Below, one piece after another: positions 19,297-30,001 of a stretch of 30,955 nucleotides of DNA. The notes under the pieces were generated by a model. It worked only from the letters and a program-made list of their open reading frames with translations. It was not told where the DNA came from and made no database searches. The stretch is from contig JAPTJF010000602.1 of assembly GCA_029339195.1 (NCBI GenBank), positions 1 to 30,955 of the forward strand, read 5' to 3'. The stretch is from Micractinium sp. NFX-FRZ. Taxonomy: Eukaryota > Chlorophyta > Trebouxiophyceae > Chlorellales > Chlorellaceae. Within the stretch, counting starts at the first letter, position 1; each line of letters starts with the position of its first letter. Both the position numbers and the translations under genes were made by a program.

Positions 19297-20858
19297 TCAG
19301 TCCAGGTGCAGCTTGTCCTCCTGGATGGCTGTGGCAACATAGAGCAGCGTCCAGTAGGCCACCAGCAGCCCCAGTCCAGCGGGGGCCTGCGTCCACACCT
19401 GCGGGTGGGGGGGACGTGGGGGAGAGGGGACAGGGGCAGGGGGATGGAGGGGAAGTGGCATTAGTGGATTGCAGTGGGAACAGGAGAGCTACCCGCACCT
19501 GCAGGTGAGGGCACAAGGGGAGAGGGAACACGGGGGGAGGCGAGGGAGGAGCACAACATCAGCGGATGGCATGGGGGCAGGCCGATTTGTAAATCAGGCG
19601 GCCGGCCCAACTGGTGCTTGCGTGAGCAGGACCAATCGAATGCAGGGCTTGTGTGATGCACCCCGCATGCAGGGTGGAAAGTGCCTGCACGCCTCCCCAC
19701 CAAGCGCCAACCGCAGCCCAGCCTGCGCCCTGATCCCACAAGGCACGCAGCCCCTGCACCTGCTGGCCGGCCCTCGCTTTTCCTGCCTTGCAATCCACTC
19801 GCCCCATTGCATGGGCAGCACGAGGCGGCAGCCCAGGGGGGCTGGGCATGCTCTGCTTTCAAACATACACAAGCTCCGCTGCTCCCCCAACTCACCAGCT
19901 CTGCCCCGCCCAGGATGGTTCCCACGCTGCCCACATGCTGCAGCTGGCTGACCAGCACCCTGTGCACAGCGCAATACTCTTACGGAACAGCCTCTGTGCT
20001 CACCAGCGCTGCTCCGCCCAGGATGGTTGCCACGCTGCCCACATACTGCGGGTGGCTGACCACGTTGAAGGGGAAGCCGTCCACCCAGGGCACGGTGTGG
20101 CCCAGCTTGAAGCCGTAGTACACGCCGGCGTGCCCAATCGCATGGAAGATGCCCACGTTCAGCCACTGCAACAAGAAGAGGATGGGAGGGATGGGGGTGG
20201 GTAGTAAGGCTGTGCCGAATGGCATGGAGGATGCCACATGCCAGGCACTGCAGAGATGGAGGAGATGGCAGAAGTAGGGACTGCTGGACAGGGGAGGGGC
20301 AGGGCGAGAGAGTTCGCTTGAAGCAGTAGTGCACTTTTGGATGCAACGAGCGGGCACGGAGAGGCGGACGCATTCCTGGCCAATGGGCTGCTGCACAATG
20401 GATGGCTGCTGCACGGCACACCTGCAATGCCCAGCTGCCAGCTGCCAATTCCTGCCACCCACCTGGCCAAAGCCAATGAGCCAGGCGCCGAGCGCCCAGG
20501 CAGCGGGCGGTATGGCGGCCAAGTCGATGCCGCTGGGGCGGCGGAGGAGGTACCAGTAGGCCACTGCCAGGGCCTGGACGCCTGCATTGACATCGTTTCA
20601 GCGCGGTGCTATAAATGAAGGATCGAGGGGCTGGGAGGCGAAGGGAGGCAGCGCGCCATCAGCGTGCACCTCGGCCGCCAATTGGGCCTGATCGCGCTCA
20701 CCCTTCAGCATCCAGGCCACCGTCTCGAACACCCGCACGCTGCCTTTGCCGAAGCAGGCCATCCAGCGGCGCGGGAAGAACCAGATGAAAGCGTAGAGCA
20801 GGTGCGGGGCCGCCAGGGCGGCGGCAACCGCATAGTTACTCTGCTCCATGCGATCCAT
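19297..20858 (-). CDS. Phospholipid N-methyltransferase (PEMT/PLMT family)
   Basis: Four exons read downward: 20858-20702, 20581-20463, 20165-20004, 19398-19297; 179 residues, close to plant PLMT length. The family uses S-adenosylmethionine to methylate phosphatidyl-N-methylethanolamine and -dimethylethanolamine toward phosphatidylcholine, in the ER membrane. Four hydrophobic segments are visible, at about residues 10-28, 55-65 with 78-92, 133-150 and 152-170. The conserved patch DGFPFNVVSHPQYVGS (121-136) and the terminal acidic pair Glu173-Asp174 fit the family's active-site regions. Start: the first ATG of the open exon, with a second Met three codons on. The intron before the last exon contains a partial copy of the preceding exon (19891-19954). 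It follows the IPK gene in tandem, 247 bp away. Confidence 0.92.
19891..19954 (-). repeat. Intronic partial copy of methyltransferase exon 3, with splice donor
   Basis: By my count, 58 of 64 positions match 19999-20062, the end of exon 3 plus its GGTGAG donor. The copy has no stop in the homologous frame. It reads QLQHVGSVGTILGGAEL against HPQYVGSVATILGGAAL in the real exon. Confidence 0.88.
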
Positions 20859-21018
20859 GGTTGGAGGCAAATGGCGCACCGCGCGGGATTGACCGGCCCA
20901 TTCAAAGCTGCCGCCGCCGCCAGGCGGGCCGCCGCCACCTGGTCAGAGGCGGTTCCGTGGCTGCTTCCCGTCTGCTGCACGGTGCCCAGGCCCACATTTG
21001 CATTCTTACCCACATGTG

Positions 21019-21023
21019 TTACA
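21019..21023 (-). terminator. TGTAA polyadenylation signal of the IPK gene
   Basis: TTACA on the plus strand (TGTAA on the minus) lies 83 nt past the IPK stop. It leaves about 160 bp for the promoter of the downstream methyltransferase gene. Confidence 0.6.
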
Positions 21024-21105
21024 TGGTAAAAAACGCGCACCGTAATCGGGTGGCTCTAGGTGGCCCAGGGTGCAACGGGGAGGCACCAGGGTGCCATCCA
21101 GCGCC

Positions 21106-22621
21106 TCAGCAGCGCACCAGCGTGCCTGACCACCCCGCCGGTGTCGGTGCAGGGGAGCACGCCGCCGCAGCGCCAGGGCCGCTGGCACGCGCGATGCGCA
21201 CCTCTGCACCCAGCAGCACCACCGCTGCCGCCTCCCGTATCTTGGTGGCCACCCCGCCTGTGGTGTCGTGCGCTGCTGCGCTGGTCTGTACAGCCGTCAC
21301 CTCTTCTCCCCGCTGCGTGAATGCCCTGTAGGCGGCACCGCCTCCGCCGCCGCTGCCTGCTTCGCCCTCCCTGCTGCCGCTGCCTGCTTCCCCCTCGCTG
21401 CCACTGCTGCTGCGTTCACAGCTGCTACTGGTTTCCACCTCAAGAAGGCTGATTAGCTGCGCACCAGGCTGCTCTGGTGGGCGGTCGTAGATGCCATCCA
21501 CGTTGGTCTGCAGTGTGGCATGACAAGGGGCCCCGGCAGGGCACAGGGCAGTGTCCAGTGTGCGAGACGAATTGACTCGTACCAGCGGCAGGGCGCGGGG
21601 CGGCCAGGCCCTAGGAGGCAGCAATCACGATGCCCTCTTCTGTGGGCTTGCAAGCAGCTGCGGTTGGGTGCACTGGACAGCTGCGGCTGAGCTTGAAAAC
21701 AGCATGCATGCTTGGGCAGCATGGTCGAGCACCGAGCTGCAGGCTTGCAATGGACTAGCAGCAGGCGGCAGCTGCCACCCCACCCACCTACCCACCAGGA
21801 AAGCGACCACGGGTGGCCTGAAGTGCTGGCAGAGGCGGGTGATGACCAGGTCTCCAGACAGGATGGTGCAGCCCAGAGATTCGTCCAGCACAGCGTCGCC
21901 ATGCAATACCGGCACCAGGCCTGCCGCCAGCAGGGCAGCCACGGCATCGCAGCCATCGGCCGCCACTTCACGGTTGCGTGTGGTCCAGCTGCCGCATGGG
22001 GACAGCCCCACAGCCGGCACCCCCGCCGCCAGCAGCGCGTCTACTACGGAGTGGTTGAGCTGGGTGACCGAGGCGCGGGTGGCGGCAAAGCCGGCGCGCA
22101 CAGCGGGCAAAGCATGGATGCCGCCGCCCGCCACTCCCGAGGACGCTGCCTGCTGGTGCCCAAAGGAGCCTGCACCATGCACGATGACCAGGCGGGCGGG
22201 GGCGCCCAGCTGTGCTGCCTGCGAATCTGCGCTGGCCCCGCCGCTGCTGCTGCTGCAGCTGCCGCCGTCGCATGTGGCGGTGCTGCTCAGCTGGCGGTGC
22301 AGCGCGGCCAGCAGGCGTGCGCAGGCCTCTAGCACCGCCAAGTTGAGCGTCTCCAGCTGCTGCTTGTCTGTAATGGCGGCCTGCAGTTAGAGTGTGGTCA
22401 GGAAGATGTGTACATATGGTGTGCTGCCAGGAAAGATTCGGGTGTGTGCACTTGCTTGAAGCAATGTGTACACTGCTGTTGGGGCGTTGGCACGCAAATG
22501 GCATGCACCGCCAGCAGCACCGCATGCCCCCATCCAGCCTCTTGCTGCCACTCACTCCGCCAAGCTTGACTATCACCGCCACCGGCGGCTGTGCTGGTGC
22601 CGCTGCCAGGGCTGGCTCCAT
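21106..22621 (-). CDS. IPK: Isopentenyl phosphate kinase
   Basis: Three exons read downward: 22621-22556, 22380-21796, 21507-21106; 350 residues, all phase 0 junctions. The enzyme phosphorylates isopentenyl phosphate (and dimethylallyl phosphate) with ATP to the diphosphates used for isoprenoids. It belongs to the amino acid kinase fold. Motifs in order: VIVKLGGAAITDK (N-terminal Lys and Gly loop), VIVHGAGSFGH with the IPK-diagnostic His97, AGFAATRASVTQLN, VPVLHGDAVLD, CTILSGDLV, TNVDGIYDRPP (218-228), AHDTTGGVATKI (296-307), and terminal GWSGTLVR. A Ser/Gly/Glu-rich insert fills residues about 244-276, and another Ser-rich loop lies before VIVHG. No plastid transit peptide is evident, so it is probably cytosolic. 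The missing FL-TNVD intron boundary was placed by family alignment. Confidence 0.94.
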
Positions 22622-23556
22622 CCTCCTGCACCGGACAAAGGGCGGGAAGGTGGTGGCACAGCAGTGAGGGGGTGGTGCGGCACGCGTCGGCAGGTGGCGG
22701 CAGCGGCTGAAGCCCGCGGTGCGGGCGCAAGGCGGTCTCGGCTGTGGCGGCAGGAGGGCTGTGCCCGCTGTCTAACGACCACGAGTGTTCCTACTGCCCA
22801 GGGTTGTGCAGCAACTGAGCTCAGCAGGCGGAGAACAGAGGTACTTGCGTGCGGCGGTGCGTCCAGTGCGGTAGCCACTGGTTTACGTGCCACACCTGGC
22901 TAGTATAATGGTTAATGTATCTGCAGGTGTGACGAGGCCGCAAACTTTGAGAAATGGCGTCTCAACAACCCTGCTGCCGGCCACCTCATCTGAGTCCCGT
23001 GTGAGTCCGCGGATAGGCCAACAGATAAGCAGATGAAGACACGGCGTGCATACTGACAAACCTGGAGTGAAATGGCACTGCAGTGCGGTGCTGCTGCCGG
23101 CAGCAGCCCTTGCGACAGATGCGCCTGCATGTTCTTGCACAGCATGCTATTGTTGACTGGGATTGCACTGTCACTGCTGGCGAGCGAATGGGAGGCAGAG
23201 TTGGGCTCTTCCTGAAGCGAAACCGCAATCATGCATGCACAACCAGATGGGCAAGGACTGTCAGGTTCTGCACTGGTTCATCTGACAGCGGTAGATGTTC
23301 AGCTTTTCGATTTAAAATATGACAAACGGAGAGAGGAAATTGAGAGATTGAGATCAATAATTTGAGAAAAATAGGCAGCCATGGAGCCTCTCCACCTCCC
23401 CTCCTTCCCCTGCGCCGCCCCACCTTTGTAGGCGAGGCCCTGAAGGAGAGCGTGGAAGAAGAAAGAAAAGGGAAGGATGCAACAGGGAAGGATGCTTGAA
23501 GGAGGATGAAGGGTAGTGTACAGGATAGTAGCTAATTGAAAGTGTCAAGTGCACGG
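22622..23556. other. Intergenic region, metalloprotease 3' flank / IPK 5' flank
   Basis: No gene was recognised. Features seen: a purine-rich run at about 23440-23520 just after the metalloprotease stop, an AT-rich patch at 23290-23370, and a tRNA A-box-like string near 22900 that does not extend to a full tRNA. No minus-strand TGTAA was found for the metalloprotease gene. Confidence 0.5.
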
Positions 23557-26500
23557 TCACTTGCTCGGCTTCCGACCGGCAGGCGGCTTGGGCGCCGGCC
23601 GTGCTGGCGGCGGCGGTGGTCGTGGTGGCCTCTGCAATGGTGGTGACCGCGGCATCGTGAGCCCGCTCGCGGTGATGCGCAGCCTGCAGCGCGAGTGGGC
23701 ACAGCCATGTTTGTGCCGACGAGTCGGGGAGACGGGCTGGCAAAGCGTGCACCTTCAACCATCCCCCAACAGAGCGCAGCCAACATAATGGCGGCTACCC
23801 TGCCTGGAGCATGCAACACACACGCCAGGTCACCTGAAGGAGTTGTCTCCCAACGGGGGTGAGCTGGGGCTCCTCAGCCGCACCATGAAGTAGTAGTGCC
23901 TGCAGGTGTGAGCGGGCATTAGGAGAGGGCGAACAGGGCAGGGGTTCAAGCAAGCGGCACACGTGAAGAGGATGGGGTCACAGCCCGCCGCACAGCTTGC
24001 ATGAACAGGCGGCTGGGGAGCAGCTCGCCAAAGGGTTGCATCTGCGGCCGACGCGAGCCCGCTGCCAGAGCAGGACTTCGCCCGGGCCCCTCCCCGCAGT
24101 ACCTGTTTTGCATGACAAACACTGTGGTCATATCCAACTCGTTGGCTGGGCCGCACTTGCCAATTGTGTTGAACTGCCCTCCCTCGCACTCCCACTGGCC
24201 GCTGCTGGGGTTTGCGGTTGAGACCACGGTCATCCACAAATCTAAGGGAGGAGGGGGCAAGGGCAGGCACACGTCAGCACACGGCGCAGCGCACCGGTGC
24301 ATGCTGTTGTGCAACTGCAACCCGCAAGCACCCTGCTGACTGCCGAGACTTTGGCTGTTGTATCCTCATACAATGGTCACCCACAGATGCGGCAATAATA
24401 CAAAGCTGCAGAGGGAAGGGGAACAACTTGCGGATGGTCACCGGCATGCATTTAAGCCGACACCGCCCATACTGAGTGGCGTGTTTGGCTCCAGCTGCAA
24501 CTGCAACTGCACGCCGTTTCCCTGCCTAGTTGGCACAACTAGTGCCACATCTTCACAACGCGCGTGCCGCCGCTAGAGGGATGCGCACCCACCTGTGTGT
24601 GAGTCGCACATGTCGGCCAGCAGCCTGCCCTCGGCGCCGCCGCTCCACCACCTGCGCCCAACACACAAAGAGAGGGGCCCCTCGGGCGCGAGACGATGCC
24701 CCATGCCACCCTGCCCCCGGGCTCCCCCCGCCGTGGTGCGGACCAGCCGAAAGCCCAGCAGGCCCAGCAAGGCCCCACCTGAACACGCGCACGGGGAACT
24801 GCTGAGACGAAGACCACGGTCCGCAAACATCATTCAATGGGAGCGTGCGCTCTTGAAAGTACACCTGTGTGTGGTGGGGGGAGGGCAGCCAGGTGTGCGG
24901 CGTGAGCTGGGAATGGGTCACAGAGCCTGCACCTGTGGAGAAGCAGCAGGTAGGCGGCGGGGCGCGGCATGCGCGCAACGCTAAGGAGGAGGCGGGGGCC
25001 TCCTCTCCCCTCCCTGCTTGTGCCGCCTGATTCGTGACCTTCCCTAGCGCCCCACCGAGCTTGCGCTGCTGAGGTATGGGAAGGGGTAGCCCTGGATGAC
25101 CACCGGGTTGGCCAGGCTGCCCGGGGCGGGCGGCGGTGAGGGCGGGGCGGGCGGTGGAGATGGTGGGGATGGCGGCGGGCTGGGCACGCCGGCGCCAAAG
25201 CATGCAGGGTGTTCGGCCGCGCGCTGCTGCGCATACGCCTTCATGGCGACAGGTATGCGCTCAGGCTTGACGCCGCAGTTGTGGCCCAGCCCGAAGGTGG
25301 CAGCCTTCGAGGGAGGGGCGGGGGGGCGTGTGTGCAAGCACGTCAATGACGTGTGGCAGCTGCTGAGCAACATGCATGCGCAGGCCGGCACGCAGGAGCA
25401 AGCGCACATAAGCGAGGCACAACGCGCCGTGCAGATTGTGCAAACCTGGTGCTTGAAGCCAAAGCCATTGTTGGCCACATGGCAGTAGCTGCGCGGATGT
25501 GGTGGGGCAGGTGGGGCGCGCGTCAGGGGTGGGTTTTCCTTGGCACGCAAGATTAGCTTTGAGCAGGAGAGCAGCTGGCACCATGTGCCGCCCCGTAGCA
25601 ACCTTAGCTAGACACCCTTGGTTGCGTTTGTCATAAGAACAATGCCACGCCACCCATAGCCAACCATGGCCCACCTCATGATGGTGCCCTCCCCCTTGTC
25701 CCCGGCGGTATGGAAGAAGGGGGAGGGTTTGTCTGGGTTGCAGGTGGGCAGGCCCGCAGCCGCCCTGCATCCCTCGACGCAGCGGTCCACCGGGTCCGCC
25801 ACTCCACCCAAGCCGCATGCATCGTGGGTGTGCGGCGCATTGAAGTTGTGCCCCAGCTCGTGCATCCTGTGACATGAGGAATGTGCGCAGAGTGGGGCAG
25901 AAGTCGAGGGGGAGCATGGCTGCCCAAGCATGCTGCTATGCGGCACACACACAAGCACGCACGCATGTACACACACACGCACGTGAGCCTAGCTGCAAAG
26001 GGCTGGAGGCGCGGGGGGCATGGGAGGGGGGGCACTCACACAACTGCAGCATCGTAGACGAATGCAGCCGGATTCACGGCCTGGCTCTCACTCCACATGA
26101 AGTTGCCTCGCAGCGTGCCAGCAAAGGCGTAGGAGCTGGCGCCGCTCCTATGAGAGGTTGGGGTTGAATGTCGTTGAGTCTTTTCGTTTCTTTCTTCTTC
26201 TTTTTGCCGGGTTGGGGGGTGGGGGTGAGGCACATCGGCAACGCATCCTGGCATCTGCAGCTGGTAATGGGATTTGCAGCTAGACATGTGGTGCCACCTC
26301 GGCACACCGCACAATCAATGGCATGGTCATGCAGCCCCTCCCCCCGCCTTACGTGTCATCGTACCACCCACACAGCGAGCGGGTGCCCATGTATGCAACC
26401 CCGCCAGAGGCCTTGGTCGACATGTACAGCGTTGTGGTGCGGGGCACAGCCTGTGGCATGGTGGCAGCAAGCAATCGGAGCGTCAGCAGCGACACACAAC

Positions 26501-28599
26501 ACGGTTGAGGATGCAGTAACAACAAAGCGACCAATGGGACATATAACCAGTTCAGGGGATGCTCCAAGCAGGGACCGCATTTTTTCGTGCAGGGCATGTG
26601 GTTGAAACCACCCCTTGCCACTCGACTGGTGTGGCCCCGTGTGCATGGCACTGCATGTGCGCCACTGCATGGTGGACTTGCCAAAAGCCCCTGCATGGGC
26701 TGCGCCGCCGCTGGCTGGCGCACCTGCAGCTGCGCTGTGCTGCTCCACCGGCTCCTCAGTTCGCCCAACAGGGCAAGGGAATCATTGGAAGAGGAGAAGG
26801 GATCATTTGCAGTCGTGAACACATTCAGAACGCCTGCAAGGGGCATGTGGGTGCGTGCACACCGACACCAGCTCAGCCGCACGTGTTGGCATCCCTGATG
26901 TGCCTTGCACACCATTGCAGCGCAATCCGGCATCTGTGCAGCCCCTGCCAGCACCACTGCAACATCCGCCTGACATGCGGATGCAAACCACAAGCGCCAG
27001 GCTGTGGGGCGGCTGCACCCCCAGGCTGGCGGCTGCCTTCGTTCTTGCCGCACATTCACCGGGGCATGCGCCTGCCTACCTACTCGCAGGTCCACACCAA
27101 TCTCGCGTGAGTACACCAGATCGGCGTCTGTGCAGGGTGGATAGGGCGGGGTGGCGTGCGGACAGGCGGGTCAGGCCCAACATCCGCACTCGGCCATTGG
27201 CATGGCGCCCGGGTGGCACGCCCATGCCAGCGCAGAACCCAACCTGCCATCAATCGCTGCTCCCTACATGCATCATGCCGCACATGGGTCAGCTTGCGCA
27301 TTGCCCGCGCTACGTGCTGTAGCAAGGCGTGAGAGGCAGGCCAACGCAGCGCAGCACAGCACTCACAGCCTAGCAGGTCCCCCACGTAGTCCGCCAGCGC
27401 CGCCGTGTCCTTGAACAGCTGGTACAACTCCCAGTCCGTGTCCACAGCTACCGTGGCCACCAGGGGTTGGTCCTTCACAAACTGGAGCAGGACGGAGGCA
27501 GAGGGTGGGCAAGGGAGGGTCGTGTGACACCCTCAGGCATCAACATTACTGTTTCGAGCCCACGCAGCCAGCGGGACTCAACACCCTCAAGTGTTGTAGC
27601 TCGGGTCCGGCCCTTTCTTGCCCCCGGCTGTCGCACACTAACCAGCTGTTCCTTGGGGTGCAGAGAGCTCGAGAGAAGCAGCACGTGAGGTATTGGACAG
27701 CGGGTTTACGTGCCCAGTACGTGGGCAGCAACGCCTCCCCAGCGACACACGGTGCAAAGGCAGGTGGCAGTGCAACACGTGGTCGTATGGCACTGGGCAG
27801 AGCACCCAGGCACCAAGCCCGCGGCCCTGCCCACCTGCTGCAAGCGGCGCCTCGGTGCGCTGGCATTCAATGGCGAGTGGTATGCCGGCTGCAGCGTTCC
27901 AACATTGCCACAAATGAACGTTTTGCCTGCGCGTGCCGCAGCTGCTGCCGCCACGCCTTCCGCTCCCGTCACCCGGCGTGAGTGCAGGCGCCCGCCGCCG
28001 CGCCCCCTGCCCAGAGTGTGCGCTGTCGTGCCGCTGAGCGCCATGCCGCGGGTGCGCCCATCCTCAGCAACTGCCAGAAGGGCGTGAGAGTAGGGGTCGC
28101 CAGCCACCGTGCCGCGGAAGTAGGCGGTAGAGGGCGGGCGCTGCAGGGAGCATGGGGGCACATTGCTCAAAAGAGGCGGCAAAGCCGCAAGGGCGCATGC
28201 TGCACAGGCAGCTTGCAGATGCTTAACACGCCTGCAGGAGCTGTAGAACTCCGGCTCCTGTGTTGCGTTCACCCTGCCCTTCCCACTGCCAATCCCCACC
28301 TCGACGCGCTTGCTGCCGCCCGGGCCGTGGATGATGACCTGCGCATCGCTCTTCCACACCTCTACGCGCTCCAGGTCGAGCGTGGATGCCTTCCCTTGCC
28401 CCAGAAGCAGATAATCCACCTGCAGCCGGCCGCCTCGCCGCACACCACGCGCCGCTGCTGCAAAGCCAGAGGCTGCCGCCGACACGCTGGCCCGGGCGGG
28501 CGCAGCTGCCGACGGGCGGAGGACCACGGCAGCCGCTACAAGCAGAAGCGTCAAGCGCGCCGCCTGCGCGCCACACAGACAACTGTATCCCGAATGCAT
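23557..28599 (-). CDS. Secreted zinc metalloprotease (M12B-like metzincin) with Pro-rich linker
   Basis: Fifteen exons read downward: 28599-28273, 28140-27835, 27481-27367, 27127-27080, 26833-26724, 26450-26353, 26147-26040, 25866-25675, 25488-25446, 25304-25056, 24864-24779, 24651-24593, 24241-24103, 23899-23834, 23683-23557; 690 residues. An N-terminal hydrophobic core LTLLLVAAAVVL marks a signal peptide. A propeptide-like region (YFRGTVAGDPYSHALLAV) follows. The catalytic domain has HELGHNFNAPHTHD with zinc ligands His373, His377 and His383 and base Glu374, and a Met-turn GTIMSYCH at about 431-438. Residues ~490-511 are PSPPPSPPSPPPAPP, an algal wall-protein-type linker. A Cys-containing C-terminal domain (LPLNDVCGPW, LLADMCDSHT, VVSTANPSSGQWEC, HYYFMVRL) ends in a second Pro-rich tail. 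Likely acts on extracellular matrix or wall proteins (inference). The first intron is in frame without stops, so its borders are the least sure. Confidence 0.86.
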
Positions 28600-30001
28600 G
28601 CTCCTAAAGGCGCCTGCAACTCAGCCGCGAGCCGCGGGAACAAGCGGCACGTGCCGCGGTCTCAACCGCGCGCGTAACCAGTTGCGGTGTGAACAGGCGG
28701 TGCATACAATGCGAACAGCATGCATGTGCAGCGAGGCAACCGAACCCTCCTTTGGGTGCACCTGGTCACAAGTCTAGTCTGGCGCCAGGCGCGCTGCCAG
28801 CGGGTCCACTGTCCAGCATGAGTAACATCAACCCGGGGGATTCCACTGATGGTAGATCAGATGAAAAACCGTGCCACAGGGCTTTCAGATAACTGCACCT
28901 ATCCCTTGCACTAATTATCCATCAAACTTTTGGTCTGGGATACCATCAAAGAGCGGCGCAATTCCTTCTTGCACGCAGGAGGCCCAGTGCCCATGCGCAG
29001 GCTGCGTGGGGCCACGCCAGCCCGCCCACAACCTGCACATGTGCTTGTACAAGCAACACCACAGGCAACGCGGACTCATCGTGCACTGCTTTAATGTGCG
29101 CCTCCCGCCACTCCGCCTGCCTCCGGCGTTGGGGTGCGCCCACAGGGTGCCCACGATCGGCGCCCAGGCAGCCGGCCAGCCCCACTGCCCGGAATATTGC
29201 CACCGCCTTCTTGGCGTGGTGCCGTGCACCCAGCCAAGCGGCCCTTTGCCCCGCTGCCACATTTACCGCCACTGCTTTTGTGGGCATCGGGAAGCTTAAG
29301 CGTGTCGCGCAGTGCCGGCAGCGGCAGCCGGCACACCATCCAGCTCCGGCCATCTTGTGTTGCACCAGAGCAGCAGGGCCAGTGCACGGTATGGTGGCAC
29401 TGAGGGGATGGAAGTCACGAAGGAGGATGGGGTCAGAGACCGAGGTGCAGTGCAGGCTGCGTGGTTGCCTTGTGCAGGGTGGTACCGAAGTAGATGTACT
29501 CGCTGCGCCATCATGTGCTCTGTAACACGCCGGTGCTGACCTGTTCTGCCTTGTCTGGTACCAGCCTCCTTGGCCGGGTCTAGTAGGTTCTTAAAGAGGA
29601 GGAGTGGTCAGAAGAGAAGAAGAGAAGGATGGAATGCCCGTCGGGGCGGGGAACTCGAGGTTGTATACCTTGCCAGAGGCAGGGGCAGAAAGTCTGTGAC
29701 GTGGCAAAGCACGGGCGTTCAGCATGAACTAGGGCGATCACGCAGTGGGAGGTCAGAGTCTGCTCACAAGAGAGAGGGGCTTGGGAGGAAGAGCTTAGTG
29801 CAAGGCGAAGTGGGATCAGTGCCAAGCTCAGCAGGGCACTGGCTGGTCACAATGGTGTTGTATGCTCATTTGCAGCTCAACATAAATGCTGGCAGCTGAT
29901 TGGCCGGATGCTGGCTGGCCCGCTCCTGCCGCGCATGCTATGGTCATGGCAGGCAGGTTGGCTGTTCAATTCTGCTGTCCGCCAGCCGTGTCAAACCGTT
30001 G
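28600..30001. other. Intergenic region between the two metalloprotease genes
   Basis: This should hold the promoter of the upstream-facing metalloprotease and the 3' UTR of its paralog. Open frames of up to ~140 codons exist on both strands at 28946-29525, but they overlap one another and show no recognisable motif. A purine-rich run at 29590-29635 resembles the one downstream of the first metalloprotease gene. Confidence 0.45.

Noticed and set aside
19980..20003. Reading methyltransferase exon 3 straight into its intron to a stop at 19980
   Set aside because: It would lose the last membrane helix and the acidic pair. The GTGAGC donor joins in phase to the conserved final exon at 19398.
22896..22960. 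tRNA-like A-box string (TAGTATAATGGTTA)
   Set aside because: It resembles the D-arm of eukaryotic tRNA-Asp, but no paired anticodon stem, B box or acceptor stem follows.
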